Assembly (NCBI GenBank): GCA_903813345.2
Contig: CAIIXF020000002.1
Span: forward strand, 30,996,926-31,056,925
Direction: 5' to 3'
Source: Owenia fusiformis
Lineage: Eukaryota; Annelida; Polychaeta; Sabellida; Oweniidae
DNA length: 60,000 bases
Of the stretch, positions 21,656-32,066 are shown piece after piece. How positions within the stretch are numbered: the first letter of the stretch is position 1; each line of letters starts with the position of its first letter. The notes below the pieces were generated by a model. The model made no database searches and was not told the origin of the DNA. It saw nothing but the letters and a program-made list of their open reading frames with translations. Both the position numbers and the translations under genes were made by a program.

Positions 21656-22821
21656 GAGATAGACAGAGTGAATGAGTTGGAGAGTGAATGAGTTGGAGAG
21701 AGACAGACAGAACAACAAGCAGAATTTGAGAAAAAACACATGAATTAAACAGGAATACACCATTTATGGGAGTTCAGATACACAGTGGTATGAAGGTAAG
21801 TGGAAAAGGTTGTCAAGAGACTCAAGATTGATAATATTTCTATCCTTTATATTGCAAAAAGTCTGACAGGATATACAGCATGATTTCATTCTTCCATCTA
21901 TGTGAAAAATGAGTATTGGCCACATTTTAATGTAACCACTAGCCTTGTTTTAAAAGATATGATAATATTTGTATTTAAATTTGGGCAATTTACGCCTGGG
22001 GCCTAAGGTATGTTTTTACACTGATACAATCTTAAAGTCATTGGGATGTGACATTACAGCCTACATATTATGCTCATAACATTAAATGATCAGTTTAAGC
22101 CAATGCCCAGCAAATAAGCACGTTAAGCAATAAAGCTGCAGTTCTTCCACACCCCCCCCCCCCCCTCCAAGTATTTTATTGCATTTGTGGGTTTTTACAT
22201 TTTTCTTTGGTTTATTATATAATTGTATTTTAGTTTTAGCTTTAGTTTAGTGTATGGGGGTTAGTTATTAATATTTAATAATTTGTGACGTAATGTTACA
22301 TAATGTTACGTAATAAAACTCCTACTGCTCCAAACACATTCTTATGTTTTTGTAATTGTATCTAATTTAACTGACTTTATATTTGAGTTTCAACCTTTGG
22401 TTGTCCTTCAGTCACCATTAAAATGTCAAAAAAGTTTTTTCAAATTGATTTTTGGATCCAAATTAAATCTTCCTTAACACAAAGTATCTACTGAGGTCTG
22501 AAAGTAAAATTTTCAAGGTTAAAAGTCGAGGTTATCAAACTTGATCATAAACAGTGTCCGCAACATATTGAAGGTCAAAAAGGTATTTTTTTGCTTGCCC
22601 AAATGTTTTTTCAATATCTGTATCACTTTTGAAACCATTCACAGGTGGTGACATTTTGTCACTTTTATGCCATGTTTGCCATTTTCTTGTTAAAACTCTT
22701 TAAATGTCATATAGCCGTATTTTGCTTTAAGTAGGCAACACTTGCAACTTGCAAGTAGAAATATGTATGATGAGATATGATATAGTAGCAGTGGCTTTAT
22801 TCTTATTGTTTCTATTTCCAG

Positions 22822-22970
22822 GCACAATAACCACATGGAAAAAGAAGTGCGTAACAGTATCCTGGGATAATGGTGATGAGACATCAATGACCCTCAAACG
22901 CGCAAATTATTGCCTAAAACAAAATAATTTGGTTATTAATAGACTGACTACAATAACTGCCATATTCTAA
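22822..22970 (+). pseudogene. WKKKCVTVSW exon, copy B
   Basis: After the acceptor TCTATTTCCAG the frame reads TITTWKKKCVTVSWDNGDET and MTLKRANYCLKQNN before TAA 22968-22970. The V.V.WDNG...M.LKR pattern resembles a small SH3/Tudor-like beta-barrel, but this is a guess. It lies 35 bp before the P2X7-tail exon of the same unit and is repeated in copy C with no amino-acid change in the core. Confidence 0.45.
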
Positions 22971-23004
22971 CTTTTTTGCATGTAAATGCCTTGTATAATA
23001 TAAG

Positions 23005-23190
23005 TTCATTGAAAAATACAATGGTCATGAAATAAGCGTAAGATATTGCGTAAGACAATATCAACAGTGGATACATGGCCACCTTGGTCATCATGTGTGC
23101 ATCGTCATCCCATCTTGTTGTGTAAGTCTCATCAGAGAGATATTTCAAGTGGACCATGTGTATACTGGCTTCCATCTTCCTTCTATCTGA
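23005..23190 (+). CDS. P2X7 C-terminal (ballast)-like exon, copy B
   Basis: An uninterrupted frame of 61 codons reads FIEKYNGHEISVRYCVRQYQ, then WIHGHLGHHVCIVIPSCCVS, LIREIFQVDHVYTGFHLPSI and TGA. It contains the P2X7 tail signature: RQY..W, IPSCC, IR, Y.GF and a stop shortly after GF, as in vertebrate P2X7. The known role of the domain in P2X7 is zinc and nucleotide binding in the cytosol. Here it is an orphan exon in a tandem repeat unit with no channel exons; the gene it belongs to, if any, is not resolved. Confidence 0.65.
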   Translation, partial: FIEKYNGHEISVRYCVRQYQQWIHGHLGHHVCIVIPSCCVSLIREIFQVDHVYTGFHLPSI

Positions 23191-23450
23191 ATTTAATTTA
23201 TTTCTTTCAGAAGAGAATTGGGTTTTATAAATAAGAAATGAATTGGTAGTGTTGTGCACCACCACAATGAATATAGTCCTGTGCACTATAGTTTGTGATT
23301 AGCATAGCATTTAGTGGAATCATTGTCATAATTCAAGAATATTGAAAGAAATACTGAAATATTAAAAGAGAAAAAAAGGATATTGAAATCTATTCCCAAG
23401 AGCATTACTAAGGACAAGCAGTAAAGAAAACTTCACCACCATACAAAGTT

Positions 23451-23759
23451 GTGGGAATGACCAAGCAGACATTTATGACTTCCAAGATCTGGCAAGATGA
23501 ACAATTTCACCATTGCAGAGACTGGGGAGAGGGTGAATTGGCTCAAGGTCGATGAGATCACTTTATCAAGAGGCCAGCTGTACATAGTTGACTTCAAGTA
23601 TGATCACACATCTGCTATAACACCTCAACTTGACCTCCAAAGAAAAAACAGGAGAAACCCCAATCTAAAAACTTTATAGGAAAAAAAAGCTGCGCTCGGA
23701 AAAGGAGACCAAAAATGACTTGATCGACTTAGTAAACAAGGGCATAATACCATGATGCA
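23451..23759 (+). pseudogene. TQADIYDF exon family, copy B
   Basis: Same sequence as copy A but with a one-base deletion near 23459 and a four-base deletion near 23497, which breaks the frame twice. The remaining frame reads IAETGERVNWLKVDEITLSR and YIVDFKYDHTSAITPQL. Confidence 0.5.
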
Positions 23760-23922
23760 TATGAGAACCTCCCTGTTGAAATCGTTGACCAATATGGCAG
23801 CAACTAATTTCACAAATTATAACACTTAAATACCTAAATCACTTCATTTTTGTGACATTTGTGATGTGATCACAAAATTACATGATTGGTTTTTCTTTTG
23901 TATGTATTATATATAGTTTTTA

Positions 23923-25034
23923 TGTGATATCGTACCTCTATTTTAATTAAAAGTAATATTCTCATTTATAAAAAGCATTAGGCTTTAATATGTTCAACTA
24001 GTAAGGTTCAATGAATACAAAGTTTATAATGCTGTACACAAAGCAATAGCCTTTAAGCATCAGTGTTGATTGCCAAGTTTTAGCTGATAGAAGGTTTAAT
24101 ACGCTTGAGTGAATACCAGTACAGAATCATGTTATGCAGAAATCATACACTAATCCCACTTTTTATTGTGTTCGATTTGCACATTTTCAGCCAATGACAA
24201 CTTTGTAATAACTTGTATTTGAATATACAACAATCCCACTTTACATTGTGTTCAATTTGAACAATTTCAGCCAATGACAAGTTTGTAATAATTTGTATTT
24301 GAATATAAACCAATCATAATTTGTGAGCTCCTAAAGGGACATATTCCTTTTAGCATGAGTGTAAAACTTGATTTCCAATATAAACGCTACACCTAGATTT
24401 ATTTCAATCAGTCCCAACATTTTGATACAAAGTTTTGCTGCAGTAGGAGTTACAACAAAAACAGGTTAGTCAGAAATCAAAATCATTACTTTTATAGAGT
24501 AGTTTTACTTGCTAAGAATTGACAAGTCAGATATATTTTGTACCAAATAAATGCATCTTGTTACTTAGAATAACGTTAGTGTTAGCTTGGGGAATTTCCG
24601 TTTCTTCTATACACAATCTTTGTACAAAATTACAAATCCAATATGGCGTCTATATCCAACGTCAATGAACATTATGCTATTATTTATTCCAGTGTGAGAT
24701 GAACATGTAAAGCTGCCAACATAAAATACCAATGTGCAGTTATCAACTGCGTAAGTGTATTACTAGTATTCCCTATAATCATCACATTGTGCAGTGATGT
24801 GATTTTGAATTTGTGTATTTATGTAAACGCGGTAACTTTATTTAATGATTAACATTTGTTTCATAAAGAAACGATGGTCTGTTTGTGTGATTTTATGTTT
24901 TGTTTGTATATATGTTATTGTTTGTTGTTTTTGTTTCCAGACATTGGTATATTTTAACAATAAAGACAATTTTAAACCTACAATACGTGTTATTGATCTA
25001 TACGCACATACGTCCACCTTCCAAGTGTGCTACA
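23923..25034. mobile_element. Solo-LTR-like insertion, 1,112 bp
   Basis: Copies A and C have an uninterrupted AGTTTTTATAACATAG or close variant at this point. Copy B has instead AGTTTTTA, then TGTGATATCG...GTGCTACA, then TTTATAACATAG. The insert therefore starts with TG, ends with CA and is flanked by TTTA on both sides (23919-23922, 25035-25038). Removing it and one TTTA restores the empty site exactly. TG...CA ends with a 4-bp duplication are LTR features. There is no ORF; the 76-codon frame at 24845 has no motif. AATAAA occurs at 24545 and 24958. A ~90-bp segment is duplicated in tandem within it (24151-24320). Confidence 0.75.
24151..24320. repeat. ~82-bp direct repeat inside the LTR-like insert
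   Basis: Two copies containing AATCCCACTTT, TTCAGCCAATGACAA and TTGTAATAA..TTGTATTTGAATATA follow one another. CCAAT is present in each, as in enhancer-type repeats of LTRs. Confidence 0.75.
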
Positions 25035-25277
25035 TTTATAACATAGTCATTCATAATCAGATTATCTCGCTTTGATAATTTAGGCTAATTTTAAGATTAA
25101 ACAACATTAATTAAAAACCTGTGGAAAAGACCACAAAATGTTCACCATAGGTAGTTGTTCATTACAGAGTGTTTTTATACATGAGTCAGACATCGATGAG
25201 TCAGGTATTGAAGTGTTCATTAGGGAGAGATGTTCACTAGGACTTTAGGTTCTAATGTAATTGAAATAATATTTAAG

Positions 25278-25364
25278 GGTAACTGGTGATGATGAAGGAG
25301 GCTGCAATGCAGAATGGAAAAGTGAAGATATCCTCAATGTTTTACCTCAACCAACCAAGAAAAG
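25278..25364 (+). CDS. VTGDDEGG exon, copy B
   Basis: An 87-bp exon between AAG and the donor AAAAG/GTAGAG reads VTGDDEGGCNAEWKSEDILN then VLPQPTKKR. The same exon is found at 27643-27729 (intact) and 29494-29580 (with a stop). Family unknown. Confidence 0.4.
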
Positions 25365-26304
25365 GTAGAGTCTAATAATATAATTCTACATGAGTATTGG
25401 CCACATTTTAATGTAACCACTAGCCTTGTTTTAAAAGATATGATAATATTTGTATTTAAATTTGGGCAATTTACGCCTGGGGCCTAAGGTATGTTTTTAC
25501 ACTGATACAATCTTAAAGTCATTGGGATGTGACATTACAGCCTACATATTATGCTCATAACATTAAATGATCAGTTTAAGCCAACGCCCAGCAAATAAGC
25601 ACGTTAAGCAATAAAGCTGCAGTTCTTCCACACCCCCCCCCCCCCCCCTACAAGTATTTTATTGCATTTGTGGGTTTTTACATTTTTCTTTGGTTTATTA
25701 TATAATTGTATTTTAGTTTTAGCTTTAGTGTATGGGGGCTAGTTATCAATATTTAATAACTTGTGACGTAATGTTACATAATGTTACGTAATAAAACTCC
25801 TACTGCTCCAAACACATTCTCATGTTTTTGTAATTGTATCTAATTTAACTGACTTTATATTTGAGTTTCAACCTTAGGTTGTCCTTCAGTCACCATTAAA
25901 ATGTCAAAAAAGTTTTTTCAAATTGATTTTTGGATCCAAATTAAATCTTCCTTAACACAAAGTATCTACTGAGGTCTGAAAAGTAAAATTTTCAAGGTTA
26001 AAAGTCGAGGTTATCAAACTTGATCACAAACAGTGTCAGCAACATATTGAAGGTCAAAAAGGTATTTTTTAACTTACTTGCCCAAATGTTTTTTCAATAT
26101 CTGTATCACTTTTGAAACCATTCACAGGTGGTGACATTTTGTCACTTTTATGCTATGTTTGCCATTTTCTTGTTAAAACTCTTTAAATGTCATAAAGCCG
26201 TATTTTGCTTTAAGTAGGCAACACTTGCAACTTGCAAGTAGAAATATGTATGATGAGATATGATATAGTAGCAGTGGCTTTATTCTTATTGTTTCTATTT
26301 CCAG

Positions 26305-26452
26305 GCACAATAACCACATGGAAAAAGAAGTGCGTAACAGTATCCTGGGATAATGGTGATGAGACATCAATGACCCTCAAACGCGCAAATTATTGCCTAA
26401 AACAAAATAATTTGGTTATTAATAGACTGACTACAATAACTGCCAGATTCTA
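26305..26452 (+). pseudogene. WKKKCVTVSW exon, copy C
   Basis: Same acceptor and protein sequence as copy B (22822-22970), ending ARF instead of AIF before the stop. Confidence 0.45.
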
Positions 26453-26487
26453 ACTTTTTTGCATGTAAATGCCTTATATAATATAAG

Positions 26488-26673
26488 TTCATTGAAAAAT
26501 ACAATGGTCATGAAATAAGCGTAAGATATTGCGTAAGACAATATCAGCAGTGGATACATGGCCACCTTGGTCGTCATGTGCGCATCGTCATCCCATCTTG
26601 TTGTGTAAGTCTCATCAGAGAGACATTTCAAGTGGACCATGTGTATACTGGCTTCCATCTTCCTTCTATCTGA
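26488..26673 (+). CDS. P2X7 C-terminal (ballast)-like exon, copy C
   Basis: A 61-codon frame, open as in copy B, with LGHHVRIVIPSCCVSLIRET and YTGF before TGA 26671-26673. The few differences from copy B include Arg for Cys (VRIV against VCIV), as in copy A. Confidence 0.65.
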   Translation, partial: FIEKYNGHEISVRYCVRQYQQWIHGHLGRHVRIVIPSCCVSLIRETFQVDHVYTGFHLPSI

Positions 26674-26933
26674 ATTTAATTTATTTCTTTCAGAAGAGAA
26701 TTGGTTTGATGAATAAGAAATTAATTGGTAGTGTTGTGCACCACCACAATGAATATAGTCCTGTGCACTATAGTTTGTGATTAGCATAGCATTTAGTGGA
26801 ATCATTGTCATAATTCAAGAATATTGAAAGAAATACTGAAATATTAAAAGAGAAAAAAAGGATATTGAAATCTATTCCCAAGAGCATTACTAAGGACAAG
26901 CAGTAAAGAAAACTTCACCACCATACAAAGTTG

Positions 26934-27278
26934 TGGGAATGACCAAGCAGACATTTATGACTTCCAAGATCTGGCAAGATGAACAACTTCACCATTGCAG
27001 AGACTGGGGAGAGGGTGAATTGGCTCAAGGTCGATGAGATCACTTTATCAAGAGGCCAGCTGTACATAGTTGACTTCAAGTATGATCACACATCTGCTAT
27101 AACACCTCAACTTGACCTCCAAAGAAAAAACAGGAGAAACCCCAATCTAAAAACTTTATACGAAAAAAACCTGCGCTTGGAAAAGGAGACCAAAAATGAC
27201 TTGATCGACTTAGTAAACAAGGGCATAATACCATGATGCATATGAGAACCTCCCTGTTGAAATCGTTGACCAATATGA
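26934..27278 (+). pseudogene. TQADIYDF exon family, copy C
   Basis: Best-preserved 3' half of the family: after QLDLQRKNRRNPNLKTLYEK it reads KETKNDLIDLVNKGIIP, then TGA. A one-base shift gives DAYENLPVEIVDQY. The LY.K...K.DL.DL...GIIP pattern looks like a genuine conserved domain, but I cannot name it. The N-terminal part has the same deletions as copy B. Confidence 0.45.
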
Positions 27279-27642
27279 CAGCAACTAATTTCACAAATTA
27301 TAACACTTAAATACCTAAATCACTTCATTTTTGTGACATTTGTGATGTGATCACAAAATTACATGATTGGTTTTTCTTTTGTATGTATTATATATAGTTT
27401 TTATAACATAGTCATTCATAATCAGATTATCTCGCTTTGATAATTTAGGCTAATTTTAAGATTAAACAAAATTAATTAAAAACCTGTGGAAAAGACCACA
27501 AAATGTTCACCATAGGTAGTTGTTCATTACAGAGTGTTTTTATACATGAGTCAGACATCGATGAGTCAGGTATTGAAGTGTTCATTAGGGAGAGATGTTC
27601 ACTAGGACTTTAGGTTCTAATGTAATTGAAATAATATTTAAG

Positions 27643-27729
27643 GGTAACTGGTGATGATGAAGGAGGCTGCAATGCAGAATGGAAAAGTGAAGATATCCTC
27701 AATGTTTTACCTCAACCAACCAAGAAAAG
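27643..27729 (+). CDS. VTGDDEGG exon, copy C
   Basis: Identical in protein to copy B, with the same donor AAAAG/GTAGAG. It lies about 280 bp before the exon at 28012. Confidence 0.4.
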
Positions 27730-28011
27730 GTAGAGTCTAATAATATAATTCTTCATCAAACATCAGAAGGAAACAAGGTTTAGAGACTGAGATTAACATT
27801 TAGAAATGGTCACAATTTTACAAAATATTTTGCTCAAATTATTCTTTGTCATGCCAATATTGACAATTCTTCATTCACTCTATGATAATGCTCATTCAGC
27901 TCAGACCTTGTTTCCTAGATTTTAAAACGACACCTTCAATTGAATGATTTTTTTGAGTCCAGGCTTAAATACTTGATTGAGGCAACTTGTAAACTCATTT
28001 AAATATTTCAG

Positions 28012-28141
28012 ACAGTTAGGCATTGTCATTAAGACATAGAAGAGCACCAGGTGTGTGGTGTTCGATTGTGATAGGGCAGCAGAGGATATCACAAAATAAT
28101 TGGGTATAACTTTTTCATCCAATAACAGCAGAGATACTTCT
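28012..28141 (+). pseudogene. CVVFDCDRAAED exon, copy 1
   Basis: Acceptor AATATTTCAG and donor TCT/GTAAGT delimit 130 bp reading CVVFDCDRAAEDITK, a TAA, then LGITFSSNNSRDTS. The second copy (29875-30003) has Glu at the stop position, so the stop is a mutation. Probably an upstream exon of the YR gene that follows. Confidence 0.4.
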
Positions 28142-28520
28142 GTAAGTATTGTATTCATATTAGATAAAATGAAAGCTATTTTCTGAGTATACATTTTCAA
28201 AGATGATATGTGTCTGTAGCTGCATGGTTCAAGTGTGTTTGTAATTTTATAAAAAAAACTAAAAAAAACTGAAGGAACAGATATAAAATTATATTGCGTT
28301 TTGAAAAAAGTTAAAATTAAATCGAGCATTTTCTAGTCAATGATGAAGCAAACATTTTTTACTTGAATAGGACAACAATGAAATTAACTGTAAGTAAAGT
28401 TGAAAATGTACTAATATGGATGGATACATGGATTAGTAGCAGTTCTGTGAAACATGTATTTGATGTTATATTTGACTTGGGGCTCATTTCAAAATACATA
28501 AAAAATTACCTAAACTACAG

Positions 28521-29343
28521 TATTCCAGAAAATTACAAAAACATGTATAAAAAAAGAATATACAAGGGCACAAAAGGTAGATGAAGGTGGTATCTACAAA
28601 TCTAAAAGATGTCAGGAATATGGAGCAGAAGTGCAGAGATTGGATAAGCATAAATGCAAGTCAAAAAGTAGAATTCCTTCTCTGTCACCTACAGACTCCC
28701 TTTTTAAAGATATGGATCCTTTTCAGGAGTGGCTTACAATATCAGGGGGCCAAAAAACACTGGAATCTGCAAAAAGAATCACACACGATGTCAAGTTTAT
28801 TATGAAATGTATAAATGACAATGTGGAATATAAGCCTCTAGAGAGAGTAAACATACAGAGGTATTTCATCACACCAGCGTTACATGGAACATTCAAAAAT
28901 ATAAATAAAAGAGGCAACTACTATTAAGGTATACCTTGAAAGGTATCAGTGCTTTTTTCCTATCTTGAACTTGAACTCTCAACCATTACAAGTGGAGATT
29001 TTTCCACTTTCCAAAAACAGAACAGAAAATGGTGCAATGCACTAGTGGCGATGAGTCAGAGAAGGCAGCTGGATAAGCAAGCTACAGCTCAGGACCAGCT
29101 TCCAACAAAAAAAGAGCTGGCATTATATTCGTCTTCTAAATATGTATCCGAGACCAAGGCTTTATTCCTTAAATCTTAGGACAAGTTAGATAACAGTTCA
29201 ATGTGCAGAATGAGGAATTACCTCACAACGGAAATTGTGCTCGCTAGCACATTAAGAGCTGGCCCAAAGGGGAATTTGTGTGCTAGGCATGTTATGGCAT
29301 GTAATAATTCAATATCCAGCACTTAAGCACTTTTGTGTATCAT
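28521..29343 (+). pseudogene. Zinc-finger/tyrosine recombinase gene, copy 1 (5' half)
   Basis: From the acceptor AAACTACAG the frame reads KRCQEYGAEVQRLDKHKCKS, a decayed C2H2-like finger (second Cys is Tyr). It is followed by DPFQEWLTISGGQKTLESAK and YKPLERVNIQRYF, a core-binding (SAM-like) region. After a stop at 28925-28927 it continues with YLELELSTITSGDFSTFQKQ, PTKKELALYSSSKYVSETKA and TTEIVLASTLRAGP, where LRAGP holds the first catalytic Arg of YRs. The exon ends CAT/GTAAGT at 29343. Two further stops are seen. The second half of the catalytic domain is not present before the next repeat copy begins. Related to Crypton-type YR genes by domain order; the family name is inference. Confidence 0.55.
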
Positions 29344-29354
29344 GTAAGTACATT

Positions 29355-29432
29355 TAAACTTGTGTAATCAGAACGCCATTGGGACCAGCTAAAAATGTTT
29401 GGATTAGAAGGTGTTCAGATTAGACAGGTTTT
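29355..29432 (-). mobile_element. Tigger/pogo-like terminus attached to YR copy 1
   Basis: GGTGTTCAGATTAGACAGGTTTTGC matches the right terminus of the Tigger-type element at 35980-38879 (GGTGTTCGGATTAGACAGGTTTTACTG). It includes the upstream CCATTGGGACCAGCT. The same piece is at 31280-31345 in copy 2. Confidence 0.6.
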
Positions 29433-29493
29433 GCATCCTTGATATTCTTGATTTTGCTGTAATATGAATAATGTAGTTGAAATTATATTTCAG

Positions 29494-29580
29494 GGTAACT
29501 GATGATGATGAAGGAGGCTGATATGCAGAATGGAAAAGTGAAGATATCCTTTATGTTTTGACTCATCCAACCAAGAAAAG
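29494..29580 (+). pseudogene. VTGDDEGG exon, copy D (with stop)
   Basis: Same exon with a better acceptor (TTATATTTCAG), but TGC has become TGA, which truncates the peptide after DDEGG. It shows that the exon also belongs to the second YR block. Confidence 0.5.
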
Positions 29581-29874
29581 GTAGAGTCTAATAAAATGAT
29601 TCTTCATCAAACATCAGAAGGGAACAAGGTTTAGAGACTGAGATTAACATTTAGAAATGGTCAATTTTCCAAAATGTTTTGCTCAAATTATTCTTTGTCA
29701 TGCCTATATTGACAATTCTTCATTCACTCTATGATAATGCTCATTCCACTCAGACCTTGTTTCCTAGATTTAAAAACGTCACCTTCAATTGAGTGATTTT
29801 TTCAATTGAATTGAATGAGTCAAGGGCTTGAATACTTGATTGAGGCAACTTGTAAACTCATTTCATTTTTTCAG

Positions 29875-30003
29875 ACTGTTAGGCATTGTCATTAGGACAA
29901 AGAAGAGCACCATGGTGTGTGGTGTTCGATTGTGATAGGGCAGCAGAGGATATCACAAAAGAATTGGGTGTAATTTCCATCCACTAACAGCAGAGATACT
30001 TCT
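29875..30003 (+). pseudogene. CVVFDCDRAAED exon, copy 2
   Basis: Reads CVVFDCDRAAEDITKELGVI and then meets a TAA after a one-base loss relative to copy 1. Acceptor TTTTTTCAG, donor TCT/GTAAGT. Confidence 0.4.
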
Positions 30004-30429
30004 GTAAGTATTGTATTCATATTAGATAAAATGAAAGCTATTTCTGAGTGTACATTTTCAAAGATGTTATTTTGCTGAAAAATAACTGTTGCACTTAGTA
30101 GATGATATGTGTCAGTAGCTGCATGGTTCAAGTGTGTTTGTAATTTTATAAAAAACTGAAGGAACAGATATAAGATTATGTTGCATTTCATATAAGTTGT
30201 CATATAAATTCCATTTGAAAAAAGTTAAAATTAAATCAAGCATTTTCTACAGTCAATGATAAAGCAAACATATTTTAATTGATTAGGACAACAATGAAAT
30301 GATGTGTAAGTAAAGTTGAAAATGTACGAATATAACAGTACATGAAGTAACAGTTCTGTGAAACATGTATTTGATGTTATATTTGACTTGGGGCTCATTT
30401 CAAAATACATAAAAATACCCAAAGTACAG

Positions 30430-31253
30430 TATTCCAGAAAATTACAAAAACATGTATAAAGAGGAATATACAAGGGCACAAAAGGTAGATGAAGGTGGTA
30501 TCTACAAATATAAAAGATGTCAGGAATATGGAGCAGAAGTGCAGAGATTGGATAAGCATAAATCCAAGTCAAAAAGAAGAATTCCTTCTCTGTCACCTAC
30601 AGACTCACTTTTTAAAGATATGGATCCTTTTCAGGAGTGGCTAACAACAATATCAGGGGGCCAAAAAACACTGGAATCTGCAAAAAGAATCACACACGAT
30701 GGCAAGTTTATTATATTAAATGTATAAATGACAATGTGGAATATAAGCCTCTAGAGAGAGTAAACATACAGAGGTATTTTATTACACCAGCGTTACATGG
30801 AACATATAAAAAATATAAAAGAGGCAACCACTATTAACTTGGTATACCTTATCAGTGCTTTATCAGTGCTTTTATTCCTATCTTGAACTTGAACTCTCAA
30901 CCATTACAAGTGGAGATTTTTCCACTTTCCAAAAACAGAACAGAAAATGGTGCAATGCACTAGTGGATATGAGTCAGAAGAGGCAGCTGGATAAGCAAGC
31001 TATAGCTCAGGACCAGCTTCTAACAAAAAAAGAGCTGGCATTTCATTCGTCTTCTAAATATGTATCCGAGACCAAGGCTTTATTCCTTAAATCTTGGGAC
31101 AAGTTAGATAACAGTTCAATGCGCAGAATGAGGAATTTCCTCACAACCGAAATTGTGCTCGCTAACGCATTCAGAGCTGGCCCAATAGTGAATTTGTGTG
31201 CTAGGCATGTTATGGCATGTAATAATTCAATATCCAGCACTTTTGTGTATCAT
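30430..31253 (+). pseudogene. Zinc-finger/tyrosine recombinase gene, copy 2 (5' half)
   Basis: Same order as copy 1: KRCQEYGAEVQRLDKHKSKS, DPFQEWLTTISGGQKTLESA, LERVNIQRYF, YLELELSTITSGDFSTFQKQ, KYVSETKALFLKSWDKLDNS and TTEIVLANAFRAGPIVNLC, with the first catalytic Arg in AFRAGP. The last part (30855-31253) is open without stops, unlike copy 1. Two frame changes lie near 30718 and 30838. The exon ends CAT/GTAAGT at 31253, and a matching acceptor is at 31811. Confidence 0.6.
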
Positions 31254-31811
31254 GTAAGTACATTTAAGCTTGTGTAATCAGAACGCCATTGGGACAAGCT
31301 AAAAATGTTTGGATTAGAAGGTGTTCAGATAAGACAGGTTTTGCATCCTTGATATTCTGCTCAATGAATAATTGATATTAAGATGGACCGCAATGGTTTA
31401 TGGCATTCTAGATTCGGGTTTATATAAATTTTGTCAAGCTGGAAACGCCTGGAGTTATGATTGAGGCCATCATATTTTTGTAATTATTTAGCAGTTGGTA
31501 TATGTACATGATATAAAATTATCAAACTGCTCTATTTAAAGGGTGTACTAAGAATGCAACCCTTCAAAAGATGCATACCTTTTTAATCATTAAGCTGACA
31601 AAGTCCTATGACCATTGCTGGTATTTAATCACTCTAATCCAATAGGTCTGTCCTGAATATTCTGTCTAGAGACATACTGGACTTCTTAGTTTTTGACTCT
31701 GCCTTCTCAATGACTTCACAAACATGGTACAGTGATGAAACTATAATTGCTTCAAAGAACATTTAACTCTAGTTATGCCAAAAAAATATCTGTCAAACTG
31801 ACTCTCTTTAG

Positions 31812-32066
31812 GTAACTAAAGACCAGAAGACGTTGAAGAGCTGGGAGGCAGCTTAGCTTGCTGTACCTGCTGAGATCCATCATATGATATTGAAATTCAT
31901 AAAAATAACAGCATATAAGTTTGGTGAGACGCCAGAGGGCTTTGTGTTTCCAATATTCAGGGGCAAATCCCTCAAGATGCTGTCAGCTAGTTCCCTAGCT
32001 AGGGGTATTGGAAGGATGCTAGTTGCCTCGAAAGGTTACAAAAAGAAGGCAACACACAACAAGTCG
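31812..32066 (+). pseudogene. Tyrosine recombinase 3' exon, copy 2
   Basis: After the acceptor CTCTTTAG the frame reads VTKDQKTLKSWEAA, a TAG at 31854-31856, LAVPAEIHHMILKFIKITAY, EGFVFPIFRGKSLKMLSASS and LARGIGRMLVASKGYKKKAT. This fits the second half of a YR domain: Lys of the KT turn, a helix of ..P..H..I..FI type, VFP...GK.L..SS and a K.AT segment before the HxxR box. The HxxR and the Tyr nucleophile are not recognisable, as the frame runs into Thr-rich sequence (TTTTLVKITIT). It follows copy 2's 5' exon in the right order and phase. Confidence 0.45.

Larger units (their letters stand above)
21905..25388 (+). repeat. Array unit copy B (interrupted)
   Basis: 21905-23922 plus 25035-25388 align with copy C (25389-27762) at near identity, including the C-run at 22152, the two exons, and the 3' exon VTGDDEGG. 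The only large difference is the 1,112-bp insertion at 23923-25034. Confidence 0.9.
25389..27762 (+). repeat. Array unit copy C
   Basis: Near-identical to copy B without its LTR-like insertion. It carries all four exons in order (WKKKCVTVSW, P2X7 tail, TQADIYDF, VTGDDEGG) and continues directly into the first YR block. Confidence 0.9.
29600..31345 (+). repeat. Tandem second copy of the YR block
   Basis: Aligns with 27750-29440 over almost its full length, with small indels (for example an extra ~40 bp near 30065). Both copies end with the Tigger-like terminus, so the duplication happened after that piece arrived. Confidence 0.85.

Noticed and set aside
21405-21763. Cys/Leu-rich minus-strand frames
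   Set aside because: Products of the 24-bp minisatellite read in three frames.
23923-25034. Insertion in copy B as a DNA transposon
   Set aside because: No inverted terminal repeats; TG...CA ends and a 4-bp duplication fit an LTR better.
27922-28329. 135-codon minus-strand frame, with a relative at 29892-30203
   Set aside because: The opposite strand has a bounded exon (CVVFDCDRAAED) with splice sites; the minus frame changes in the second copy.
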